From Bacteroidaceae bacterium (GTDB lineage: Bacteria > Bacteroidota > Bacteroidia > Bacteroidales > Bacteroidaceae): a stretch of DNA of 61,373 nucleotides. Shown piece by piece: positions 49,958 to 58,408 of the stretch. A program made the position numbers and the translations under genes. The notes under the pieces are model-generated. The model ran no database searches. It worked only from the letters and a program-made list of their open reading frames with translations, and was not told the origin of the DNA. Every line of letters starts with the position of its first letter. The stretch's first letter is position 1. The DNA lies in the NCBI GenBank assembly GCA_017520935.1, contig JAFXEF010000034.1, forward strand, positions 1 through 61,373, read 5' to 3'.

Positions 49958-52708
49958 TTATCGTATGATGGCCGGTTTCAGTTCATCGGGCGAACCGTTG
50001 GTATACATATCTACCTTCGGTCCCTGCTTGGTGTAGAGGTCGGCTATCAGGGCAGGTTCTACGGTGAGCGTGGGAGCAAAGTCGGCACTTTGCATGTAGC
50101 GGAGTATGGCACTGCGCATCTGACGCGCCACAATGCGGCGGTCAAGGTCGTGGGTAATATCCATTGTGGTCATCAGCAGCTTTCCGTTCAGCACATTAGC
50201 CTCGACGAGCATTCCGAGCTTGCGGCTAATGTGCCATGTGTCGATAGGCTGTATGGGCGACTGATAGTGAGCCGGAAAATCGGCGAGATTCATCACTTGT
50301 GCCTTGTTGAGCAGTTCCCACCAGTTGAGATTACTCCAATCGTCGGTGGGGAAGCCGTGGGCAAAGAGCGGATGGGCAGTGTCGATACTGGCTCCCGTGG
50401 TGTGAGGTGGGCGCATCTTGAACCAACTGGTGTTCCAGAACACGGGCAGATAATGCTGCACCACATCGCAGCCATAGGTCACCTTGCCGGCTGCCGTGAG
50501 CAACACTTTACCCCCCTGCTGCAAAATGCCTACGGCCTTGTCGTCAAGCATATCGGCGATGTATATATCCTCGACCGTAAAATCTACATCCTTGGATGGG
50601 TATACCCAGAAGTCCCAATGGTTGCGTCCAACGACCTCGCCGTCCGATTCGTCGGTGAGCAGCACTGCAAGCGTCACTTTGGTAGGAGCGGTGATGGAGG
50701 CAAGCGGTTGTATGATATGGCCTGCCACGATGTTCTTCCCTACAGGCAGAGTACCGAGGGGCAAACGGCCACGTAACTCCTCGCCCAAACCGTAGAGCGC
50801 ATAGGTGCAGCGCACATGCTCTATGGGAGCCTTGCCTGCATGATACACCTCGACGGGGATGTCAAGCATCTCGGCCTCCGTGTATATAAACTTGGGGAAA
50901 CGTGCCAAAGGCACAGTCTGTGAGCAGAACTCGCGCCACTCCTCGGCAGTGCAGTAACCCTTCTCGCGCCAATGCACATTGAGCACGCCAACCAATGCAC
51001 TTCCCTGACCGCTGTAGTCATTGAGTCCGAGGAGCTGGAAACCGGCATATTCAGGAGTGCGCAGGTTGCGCTCCATCTCATACTTGTAGGCCAACGTCTG
51101 CAACTTGCCGCTGGCGTGGAGAAAGGCTTCAGCACGGTCGGCCATACCACCCTCGGCAAGCAGGTCTCGGAAAATCTCGAAGTTGCCCGCCTTGTAGGCT
51201 CCCGTATATTGGGCTATCTCCTTGAAATCGGGAAAGGCACACCACTGTCCCTGCTCATGAGCTATGATGGGCGTATTGTTAGGAACGGTATCACGATAGT
51301 TGCGGGGGAAGATGATGTCGGCATAGAAGTCATCAGTAGCCTGTGGAGCACGCGAATTCCAATTGAGGCCACGACCGCCACCCTTCACATGGAACTGGCT
51401 GCCACCGTCCCAGGCCCATCCTCCACCTACCGAGGCACCGCAATAGACACGTGTAGAGTCATAGGCTATCATCTCGTTCACCCAGTCGTTGCAATACTCC
51501 ACCCAACGCCCAGCAGGCTCGTTGCCCATGGCCATCATCACAAACGAGGGATGATGTCCGTAGGTATCGATGATGCGCTTGGTCTCCTCCATGAGATAGG
51601 TATCGACATACTGTCCACTACGCATGCGCACTCCGTGGTTGGGCCATGAGGGTCCCTCGGGTTGCAGGTATATGCCCACCTTGTCGGCAGCCACAAAGGC
51701 AGCTTCGGGCGGGCACCATGAGTGGAAACGCACGTGGTTGAGCCCATACTCACGGCACTTCTCGAACACGCGCTGCCACGATGCCACATCCATAGGCGCA
51801 TAGCCCGTCTCGGGGAAGCAGCAGTTCTCCAGCGTACCACGCAGCCAGATGGGCTGGCCGTTGAGGTAGAACTGACGCCCTTCGATACGTATGTCGCGGA
51901 TACCGAAAGTTACCTCTACAGGAACACCTTGATAGTCTACCTTACGGGAATACACCTTGGGACTGAACTCGCTCCAGCGACAAGTATCCCCTCCCAATGG
52001 CAGTTCGTACCGGGCTTCGTTGACCTCGATGCGTACCACACCGTCCTCAACGTCGGGCACAGCACGCACCTTATATATAATAGGTGCCGAGCGCAGTTCG
52101 ATAGCGCCTACGATACCGTTCCAGTTGCCCTGTGTCTGGTCTGTGACACTGTGTGAATCTTGTCCCACACATACGTTCTCTATTCCGTTGTAAACGCATA
52201 TAGCCAGTTCGTTATCCTCACCGAAGGCCACATATTCCGTGACATCATACTGATGTGGTGTGCTGAGCGACATCTGATGACCCACCTCACGGCCATTGAC
52301 ATAGAGTGTGGTTTCAATGTGCGGACGCTCTAAATAGAGTGTCACGGGACGTCCCTCCCAAGCATCGGGCACCCGCACCGTACGACGATACCAGGCATGC
52401 CCGACGTAGTACTTGTCGGGGGTCAGGAAGAAGGGGAATTTCACATTTCCCTCCTCGCGATACCGAGCCAACTGTGGGCTATAGTAGTAGGAGGAATCGT
52501 AAGTAGAGCTCGTCCAACGGGTATCGGCCGTCACATCGTGTCCCTTGCCACCGGTAAGCATCGAGCCAGGCAGGATGATATGGTCATCATACACAGGCTG
52601 TTCACCCATGGCAAACTGCCATTCACCTGAAAGGTCCATGGTGGTACGGGTACAAGAGGCTGCCATTAGGAACAAGCCACAAAGGATAAGGTGCAAGGAA
52701 TGTTTCAT
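49958..52708 (-). CDS. Glycoside hydrolase family 2 lipoprotein (beta-galactosidase/glucuronidase type)
   Basis: 916 residues with a lipobox (LFLMAASC). GH2 domain order: jelly-roll sugar-binding domain (LSGEWQFAMGE, WYRRTVRVPDAWEGRPVTLYLE, TLYVNGREVGHQ), Ig-like domain, then a TIM barrel (RDIRIEGRQFYLNGQPIWLRG, HVRFHSWCPPEAAF). The acid/base is Glu397 in MAMGNEP and the nucleophile is probably Glu485 in IIAHEQGQW. A long C-terminal extension (residues about 620-916) lies beyond the barrel. The exact sugar is not readable; GH2 enzymes of this length in Bacteroidales act on plant or host glycans. It lies 4 bases from the MITE. Confidence 0.93.
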   Translation of the reverse strand: MKHSLHLILCGLFLMAASCTRTTMDLSGEWQFAMGEQPVYDDHIILPGSMLTGGKGHDVTADTRWTSSTYDSSYYYSPQLARYREEGNVKFPFFLTPDKYYVGHAWYRRTVRVPDAWEGRPVTLYLERPHIETTLYVNGREVGHQMSLSTPHQYDVTEYVAFGEDNELAICVYNGIENVCVGQDSHSVTDQTQGNWNGIVGAIELRSAPIIYKVRAVPDVEDGVVRIEVNEARYELPLGGDTCRWSEFSPKVYSRKVDYQGVPVEVTFGIRDIRIEGRQFYLNGQPIWLRGTLENCCFPETGYAPMDVASWQRVFEKCREYGLNHVRFHSWCPPEAAFVAADKVGIYLQPEGPSWPNHGVRMRSGQYVDTYLMEETKRIIDTYGHHPSFVMMAMGNEPAGRWVEYCNDWVNEMIAYDSTRVYCGASVGGGWAWDGGSQFHVKGGGRGLNWNSRAPQATDDFYADIIFPRNYRDTVPNNTPIIAHEQGQWCAFPDFKEIAQYTGAYKAGNFEIFRDLLAEGGMADRAEAFLHASGKLQTLAYKYEMERNLRTPEYAGFQLLGLNDYSGQGSALVGVLNVHWREKGYCTAEEWREFCSQTVPLARFPKFIYTEAEMLDIPVEVYHAGKAPIEHVRCTYALYGLGEELRGRLPLGTLPVGKNIVAGHIIQPLASITAPTKVTLAVLLTDESDGEVVGRNHWDFWVYPSKDVDFTVEDIYIADMLDDKAVGILQQGGKVLLTAAGKVTYGCDVVQHYLPVFWNTSWFKMRPPHTTGASIDTAHPLFAHGFPTDDWSNLNWWELLNKAQVMNLADFPAHYQSPIQPIDTWHISRKLGMLVEANVLNGKLLMTTMDITHDLDRRIVARQMRSAILRYMQSADFAPTLTVEPALIADLYTKQGPKVDMYTNGSPDELKPAIIR

Positions 52709-52807
52709 GGAAAAAGATATTAAGAATCTGTTTTTTTATTCTTCGTATTGCCACATACCCAATAAAGTGTCTTCTCTGGTCATTTGCTAAAGATAGGATC
52801 CAACACT

Positions 52808-54379
52808 TTAGAATGGCATCTCTGTAGACACGCCACCCATTGGGAACGGATTGTCTGTAGGTGGAGGAGGCACGGGAGGCATACCGATGTACTCGTCAGC
52901 CACAGAGGCTGCAGCCATCTGCCGACGGTTCATCTTTGAACCTAACACAGCATCTTCGGGAAGAGGAGCGATACTCTCATCCTGCAAGTTCTGGAAACGG
53001 GCATAGTTACCCACAAAGCGCAGGCGCACATCACCCACAGCACCGTTACGGTGCTTGGCTATAATGATTTCGGCCACTCCATGCAGGTCATTGCCTTTCT
53101 CGTCCTGGAATATCTTATAGTATTCGGGACGGTGGATGAAGCATACGATGTCGGCATCCTGCTCGATGGCTCCCGACTCGCGGAGATCGCTCAGCTGGGG
53201 ACGCTTACCGTCAATACCTTCACGGCTCTCTACACCACGGTTGAGCTGGCTAAGGGCGATGATGGGGATATCGAGCTCCTTGGCCAATCCCTTGAGCGAG
53301 CGTGAGATGGTGCTCACCTCTTCCTGACGACTACCAAACGAGGCACCCGAAGCATTCATCAGCTGCAGGTAGTCAATGATGATAAGCTTCACGCCATGTT
53401 CACGCACGAGACGGCGAGCCTTGGTACGCAGTTCAAAGATAGAGAGCGAGGGCGTGTCGTCAACGTAGAGAGGTGCATCGAAGAGGGCGGTGATGTTGCT
53501 GTCGAGCTGTCCCCATTCGTAGGGTGCCAGCTGTCCGCTCTTGATTTTCTCACCCGAAATCTCGCATACGTTGGTGATAAGACGGTTTACCAACTGCACG
53601 TTACTCATTTCAAGCGAGAAGAGGGCTACTGGTTCGCGATTGTTGACGGCGATGTTCTTGGCCATAGAGAGCACAAACGCAGTCTTACCCATGGCAGGGC
53701 GGGCAGCTATGATGACAAGGTCAGATTTCTGCCATCCTGAGGTATACTTGTCGAGGTCGTAAAAACCTGTAGAGAGTCCGCTGAGTCCCGAGTCACGCGA
53801 TGCTGCAATCTTGAGCTGCTCATAAGCCTGCTTGATGACAGGGTTGATTTGCGTGTAGTCCTTCTTCATGTTCTGCTGCGAGATGGCGAAAAGCTTTCCT
53901 TCGGCCTCCTGCATAAGATCTTCCACATCGTTGGTCTCGTCAAAAGCCTTTGTCTGGATAAGACTGGTATAGGTGATGAGTTCGCGCGCCAGAAACTTCT
54001 GCGCAATGATGCGTGCGTGATACTCTATATGAGCCGAGGAGTTGACCTTGCCTGCCAGCTGGGTGATATATACGGGTCCGCCCACCTCTTCCAGTTCGCC
54101 CGTAGAGCGCAACTGCTCGGCTACGGTGAGTATATCGATGGGCTTCTGCTGTATAGCCAACGTCTGCACAGCCTTGTAGAGTAGCTGATTGCGATGTTCA
54201 TAGAATGACTCGGGCTTGAGTATCTCGCTCACAAGTGAGTAGGCATCCTTCTCTATCATCAGTGCACCCAGCACGGCCTCTTCAAGTTCTGGTGCTTGGG
54301 GTTGCAGATGTCCGTAGTCATCGGTCTGCTTCACAGGACGTTTTGCTGCGGTAGTGCGTGGTTGTCGTGATGTAGCCAT
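52808..54379 (-). CDS. dnaB: Replicative DNA helicase DnaB
   Basis: 523 residues. Hexameric helicase that opens DNA at replication forks. N-terminal domain about 25-130 (PQAPELEEAVLGALMIEKDA), linker, then a RecA-like core with Walker A (ARPAMGKTAFVLSMA), Walker B (LIIIDYLQLM), the H4 region and the DnaB family motif QLNRGVESR, plus arginine-finger region KHRNGAVGDVRLRF. The C-terminus is extended by a Pro-rich tail. No intein is seen. The upstream region holds a promoter box, DnaA-box-like repeats and a perfect inverted repeat. Confidence 0.97.
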   Translation of the reverse strand: MATSRQPRTTAAKRPVKQTDDYGHLQPQAPELEEAVLGALMIEKDAYSLVSEILKPESFYEHRNQLLYKAVQTLAIQQKPIDILTVAEQLRSTGELEEVGGPVYITQLAGKVNSSAHIEYHARIIAQKFLARELITYTSLIQTKAFDETNDVEDLMQEAEGKLFAISQQNMKKDYTQINPVIKQAYEQLKIAASRDSGLSGLSTGFYDLDKYTSGWQKSDLVIIAARPAMGKTAFVLSMAKNIAVNNREPVALFSLEMSNVQLVNRLITNVCEISGEKIKSGQLAPYEWGQLDSNITALFDAPLYVDDTPSLSIFELRTKARRLVREHGVKLIIIDYLQLMNASGASFGSRQEEVSTISRSLKGLAKELDIPIIALSQLNRGVESREGIDGKRPQLSDLRESGAIEQDADIVCFIHRPEYYKIFQDEKGNDLHGVAEIIIAKHRNGAVGDVRLRFVGNYARFQNLQDESIAPLPEDAVLGSKMNRRQMAAASVADEYIGMPPVPPPPTDNPFPMGGVSTEMPF

Positions 54380-54426
54380 TGTATATATAAATAGTATATA
54401 TAAGTAGTCGTTATCTTAATGAACCG

Positions 54427-54434
54427 CAAAAGTA
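54427..54434 (-). promoter_or_regulatory. Promoter -7 box of dnaB
   Basis: TACTTTTG on the minus strand fits TAnnTTTG, 47 bases before the dnaB start codon. Confidence 0.55.
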
Positions 54435-54473
54435 CATAAAAAGCCATGCAAATGGAAATTCTTGCCCTTGAAG

Positions 54474-54493
54474 TTTTCCACAAGTTTTCCACA
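54474..54493. promoter_or_regulatory. Two TTTTCCACA repeats, DnaA-box-like
   Basis: TTTTCCACA occurs at 54474-54482 and 54485-54493, one mismatch each from the DnaA box TTATCCACA. Position upstream of dnaB suggests DnaA-linked control, but two weak boxes do not make an origin. Confidence 0.35.
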
Positions 54494-54497
54494 AAGG

Positions 54498-54524
54498 TTG
54501 ATTCATTCTGCTGGAATGAATCAA
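54498..54524. repeat. Perfect 11-bp inverted repeat upstream of dnaB
   Basis: TTGATTCATTC (54498-54508) and GAATGAATCAA (54514-54524) around TGCTG. The low GC content makes an operator more likely than a terminator, though a T-rich tail follows on the plus strand. Confidence 0.6.
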
Positions 54525-54545
54525 TATTCTTTTTAAAAACACAAA

Positions 54546-54573
54546 CCTGATGCCCCGTCAGGGGAACATCAGG
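54546..54573 (-). terminator. Terminator after the ApgM-family gene
   Basis: CCTGATG pairs with CATCAGG (54546-54552 with 54567-54573), with an inner CCCC/GGGG pair. On the minus strand it is followed by TTTGTGTTTTT. Confidence 0.75.
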
Positions 54574-54597
54574 CTCAAATATCTAATAGTCATCAAA

Positions 54598-55806
54598 CTA
54601 ATCAAGAAACGCACGGATAAATTCATCTTTCTCAAGCAATCCATAGGCTCCATCACAGCAAGCTATCTCATCGAAGGTTTGCACGCTATCGGGCATTATG
54701 CCTGAATGATAGATGAGGAAAGGCACGGGCTCGGCAGTATGAGTGCGATGGGCACAGGGTGTGGGATGGTCGGGAAGGATGGCGATGGCGACGGGTTCAT
54801 CCCATTGGCTCAGTGCCTCGCAGATGGGACCTACCACACGACGGTCAAGATTCTCGATGGTGCGCAACTTGAGCTGTACGTCGCCCTCGTGGCCGGCCTC
54901 ATCACTGGCTTCTATATGAAGGTATACGAGGTCATCGCTCTTGAGGGCTTCGAGGGCTGCTGCAGCCTTGCCTTCGTAGTTGGTATCGTAGAGTCCAGTA
55001 GCTCCTTCCACAACGATACGCCGCAGGCCGGCATAGTAGCCGATGCCGTTGATGAGATCCACAGCCGAGATGACGGAACCGCGCTGTATCTGCGGATACA
55101 TCGCACTGAGGGGACGCATATTGGGTCTGTTTCCAAATGACCAGGGCCAAATGCTGCTGGCAGGATCTTTGCCTACAGCAATGCGCTCCTTGTTGAGCGG
55201 ATGCTCGGCAAGCAGTGCCTGCGAACGCAGGATAAGGTCGTTGACGAGATCAGCAGTAGCTTGCGCCTCGGGCACCGCAGCCTTGACCATCAGTGGACGG
55301 AAAGGCTGCAGAGGGACATCGTGAGGGGGCGTGCAGTGAATCCGTTTGTCGCCTCCCTTGATGACAAGCAAGTGGCGGTATTGCACTCCTGTATGGAAAC
55401 TTACGCGCTCGTCGCCCAAGTGCTTCTGCAGATACCGTATCAGCACATCAGCCTCCTCGGTAGTGATATGTCCTGAAGAGTGATTCTTGAGGATATCTCC
55501 CTCGATGCACACGAGGTTACAGCGGGCGGCTATCTCATCGGGAGCGAGGTTCACGCCGATATTGGCAGCCTCGAGCACTCCCCTACCCTCATACACCTCG
55601 TGTAGGTCGTAGCCGAGCACAGACATATTAGCCACCTCACTGCCGGGGTGAAAACCATCGGCCACAGTGCGGAGCATACCGGTACGTCCCAAACGTGCCA
55701 GACGGTCCATATTGGGGGTATGCGCATATTGCAGGAGGGTCTTGCCTCCCAAGGCGGGTACGGGCCAATCGGCCATACCATCGCCGAGGATGATGAGATA
55801 CTTCAT
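54598..55806 (-). CDS. ApgM-family protein (archaeal-type phosphoglycerate mutase family); candidate homoserine kinase
   Basis: 402 residues of the alkaline-phosphatase-like superfamily. Metal-site motifs: KYLIILGDGMADWP (Asp) at the N-terminus, MSVLGYD (metal Ser region), and near the end ILPDHPTPCAHRTHTAEPVPFL with the clustered Asp and His ligands. The family interconverts 3- and 2-phosphoglycerate, but in Bacteroidales it lies next to thrA and no ordinary thrB kinase is present there, so I infer it may phosphorylate homoserine. Here it follows thrA after 12 bases in one operon. thrC, a usual companion as I recall, is not downstream: dnaB is. Confidence 0.9.
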   Translation of the reverse strand: MKYLIILGDGMADWPVPALGGKTLLQYAHTPNMDRLARLGRTGMLRTVADGFHPGSEVANMSVLGYDLHEVYEGRGVLEAANIGVNLAPDEIAARCNLVCIEGDILKNHSSGHITTEEADVLIRYLQKHLGDERVSFHTGVQYRHLLVIKGGDKRIHCTPPHDVPLQPFRPLMVKAAVPEAQATADLVNDLILRSQALLAEHPLNKERIAVGKDPASSIWPWSFGNRPNMRPLSAMYPQIQRGSVISAVDLINGIGYYAGLRRIVVEGATGLYDTNYEGKAAAALEALKSDDLVYLHIEASDEAGHEGDVQLKLRTIENLDRRVVGPICEALSQWDEPVAIAILPDHPTPCAHRTHTAEPVPFLIYHSGIMPDSVQTFDEIACCDGAYGLLEKDEFIRAFLD

Positions 55807-55818
55807 TAAAAGACCCCC

Positions 55819-58248
55819 TTAAATGTTCGCAATCGACATGATGTCGGCAAAGACACCGGCGGCAGTCACGCTGGCACCGGCACCATAGCCCTGAATCATC
55901 ATGGGGTATTCCTTGTAACGCTCAGTGGTAAGGAGGATGATGTTGTTGCTGCCTTCGAGATTGTAGAAGGGATGCCACTGATTGACCTCCTGGAGTGATA
56001 CCGATGCCTTGCCCTCATCAAGGCGTGCCACGAAGCGCCAACGCTTGTTCTCGGCCACGAGGCGCTGACGACGCTCCTCAAAGTCGGCATCGAGCGAAGG
56101 CACCTTGTCCCAGAAGTCGTCCAAAGAACCATCGAAAAGTTCCTGCGGAATAAAGAGATTCTTCTCCACATCGTCCTGCTCGATGGGGTAGCCTGCCTCA
56201 CGAGCGAGGATAACAAGCTTGCGGATAACATCCTTGCCACTAAGGTCTATACGGGGGTCGGGTTCACTGTATCCCTTTTCCTTAGCCAGACGGATAGTAT
56301 CGCTCAACTTGATATCGGCACTGATGGTGTTGAAGATAAAGTTTAGCGTACCACTCACCACGGCCTCGATACGCAGTATACGGTCTCCACTGTTGATGAG
56401 GTCGTTAATGGTGTTGATGACAGGAAGTCCGGCACCTACGTTGGTTTCGAAGAGGAACTTCACGCCACGGCGACGGGCTGTCTGCTTCAGCTCCTTGTAG
56501 TTCTCATACTGCGATGATGCAGCTACCTTGTTGGCTGCCACCACGGAGATATTGTGGTTGAGGAAATCTTTGTAGAGTGCAGCCACCTCGTCGCTGGCGG
56601 TACAGTCAACAAACACCGAATTGAAGATATTCATACCGATGACCTCTGCCTTGAGGCGCTGCAGATTGCTCTCTCCACCAGCCACAAGTGCCTCACGGTA
56701 GTTGTTGAGGTCTATGCCATCGCGGTCAAATGCTGCATAATGCCCACTTATCACACCCACCACATTGAGCTTGAGGCCACGCTCCTGCATCAGTCGCTCG
56801 CGCTGGCCACGTATCTGTTCTATGAGGCTGCTTCCCACAGTGCCCACACCACAGATGAAGAGGTTGAGCACCTGATACTCGGAGAGGAAGAACGAATCGT
56901 GTATCACGTTCAATGTTTTGCGTAGCCAAGTGGCATCCACCACGAAAGAGATATTGGTCTCTGAGGCTCCTTGCGCACAGGCTATCACGTTGATACCGTT
57001 ACGGCCGAGCGTACCGAAGAGCTTGCCCGCGATACCGGGCGTATGCTTCATGTTCTCACCCACGATAGCCACTGTGGCCAAGCCCGTCTCGGCGGTCACG
57101 GCATTGATTTCTCCCGTGGCAATCTCCTTGGCAAACTCAGCGTTGAGCACCGAGCAGGCCAATGGGGCATCCTGGTTGCGCACACCGATAGAGGTACTGT
57201 TCTCCGACGAGGCCTGCGACACGAGGAACACACTGATGCCGTTCTGTGCCAGGGTGCGGAAGATGCGGTGGTTCACGCCAATGACACCCACCATACCGAG
57301 ACCCTGCACGGTGATGAGTGCCGTGTCGTTGATGCTCGAGATACCCTTGATGGGCTTAGTATTGTCGCTCAGGCGTTCTTGGATGATGGTACCGGGAGCA
57401 TCGGGGTTGAACGTATTCTTTATTAATATGGGAATATTCTTGTGGAAGGCAGGATAAATCGTAGGAGGATATACAACCTTGGCACCGAAGTTACATAGCT
57501 CCATAGCCTCTACGTAGCTCAATTCCTCGATAGCATAAGCGCCCGAGATGACCTTGGGATCGGCAGTCATGAAACCGTCCACATCAGTCCAAATCTCCAG
57601 CAGCGAAGCATCGAGCATGGCCGCAATGACAGCTGCCGTATAATCCGAACCGCCACGTCCAAGGTTGGTGACACGCCCCGTATGCTTGTCCGAAGCGATG
57701 AAACCCGGCACCACAGACACCTTGGGCAGCTCGCGGAAGGTCTCACGGATGAGTTGTTCTGACAACTCCGAATCGAGGATATGCTTGTGGTGCTTGCGCT
57801 CAGTCTTCATGAAGGAGCGCGAGTCAAACACCTCAGCATCGTCAATAACGGCTGCCACAATCAGGCTCGACAGGCGCTCGCCATAGCTCACCACCGTATC
57901 CTCCATATTGGATGAGATATCCTTGAGGAGATACAATCCCTGATAGATATCCTTGAGTTCATCGAGCAGGGCATGGATTTTCTTGCCCAGCGTACGCTTC
58001 TTGCTGCCCGAGGGCACTACACGCTGTATCATCTCCTCGTGACGACGCACCATACAGTCAAACTCTGCCTCGTAGGCAATGTCGCCCTGCGTGGCCATAG
58101 CAGCCGTGCGGATGAGTTGGTCGGTGATGCCACCCAAGGCCGATACCACCACAATGACGGGTTCCTTCTCGGCCTCCACAATCTTCTTTACCTTTTGTAT
58201 ACTGTCTACGGAACCAACAGATGTTCCGCCAAACTTCATTATCTTCAT
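55819..58248 (-). CDS. thrA: Bifunctional aspartokinase / homoserine dehydrogenase
   Basis: 809 residues, the length of ThrA. The N-terminal kinase starts MKIMKFGGTSVGSVDSIQKV and includes LGRGGSDYTAA and EIWTDVDGFMTADP. Two ACT regulatory domains follow (ALITVQGLGMVGVIGVNHRI, VAIVGENMKHTPGIAGKLF), so threonine feedback is likely. The C-terminal dehydrogenase has an NAD(P)-binding site (LFICGVGTVGSSLIEQI), the catalytic KEKGYSEPDPRIDLSGKDV region and GYGAGASVTAAGVFADI at the end. It begins the threonine/methionine branch. The ApgM-family gene lies 12 bases downstream. Confidence 0.97.
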   Translation of the reverse strand: MKIMKFGGTSVGSVDSIQKVKKIVEAEKEPVIVVVSALGGITDQLIRTAAMATQGDIAYEAEFDCMVRRHEEMIQRVVPSGSKKRTLGKKIHALLDELKDIYQGLYLLKDISSNMEDTVVSYGERLSSLIVAAVIDDAEVFDSRSFMKTERKHHKHILDSELSEQLIRETFRELPKVSVVPGFIASDKHTGRVTNLGRGGSDYTAAVIAAMLDASLLEIWTDVDGFMTADPKVISGAYAIEELSYVEAMELCNFGAKVVYPPTIYPAFHKNIPILIKNTFNPDAPGTIIQERLSDNTKPIKGISSINDTALITVQGLGMVGVIGVNHRIFRTLAQNGISVFLVSQASSENSTSIGVRNQDAPLACSVLNAEFAKEIATGEINAVTAETGLATVAIVGENMKHTPGIAGKLFGTLGRNGINVIACAQGASETNISFVVDATWLRKTLNVIHDSFFLSEYQVLNLFICGVGTVGSSLIEQIRGQRERLMQERGLKLNVVGVISGHYAAFDRDGIDLNNYREALVAGGESNLQRLKAEVIGMNIFNSVFVDCTASDEVAALYKDFLNHNISVVAANKVAASSQYENYKELKQTARRRGVKFLFETNVGAGLPVINTINDLINSGDRILRIEAVVSGTLNFIFNTISADIKLSDTIRLAKEKGYSEPDPRIDLSGKDVIRKLVILAREAGYPIEQDDVEKNLFIPQELFDGSLDDFWDKVPSLDADFEERRQRLVAENKRWRFVARLDEGKASVSLQEVNQWHPFYNLEGSNNIILLTTERYKEYPMMIQGYGAGASVTAAGVFADIMSIANI

Positions 58249-58268
58249 CTTATCCTATTTTAGAGCTG

Positions 58269-58299
58269 CAAAGATACAACAAGCCGAGAGGAGAACAAA
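58269..58299 (-). promoter_or_regulatory. Promoter of thrA
   Basis: On the minus strand TTTG (58296-58299), 19 bases, TATCTTTG (58269-58276): a full match. The leader is about 17-20 bases. A second, slightly weaker copy (TATCTTTA) is carried by the direct repeat upstream. Confidence 0.85.
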
Positions 58300-58408
58300 A
58301 TAAATTTATTTATTTTTTATCCCGAGGCGCCGTGCATCTTCTGTTTGCAAAGCAAACTAAAGATACAACAAGCCGAGAGGAGAACAAAATAAATCTATTA
58401 TTTTTTAC
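58270..58408. repeat. Direct repeat of about 50 bp duplicating the thrA promoter
   Basis: Copies start at 58270 and 58359, each beginning AAAGATACAACAAGCCGAGA and continuing through an AACAAAATAAAT tract to a T-rich end. They are 89 bases apart and differ at very few positions. The second reaches into the GH35 stop codon. Confidence 0.85.

Noticed and set aside
54380..54597. Replication origin upstream of dnaB
   Set aside because: Only two imperfect DnaA-like boxes, no cluster, and no AT-rich unwinding region beyond the general background; dnaB position is not diagnostic of an origin.
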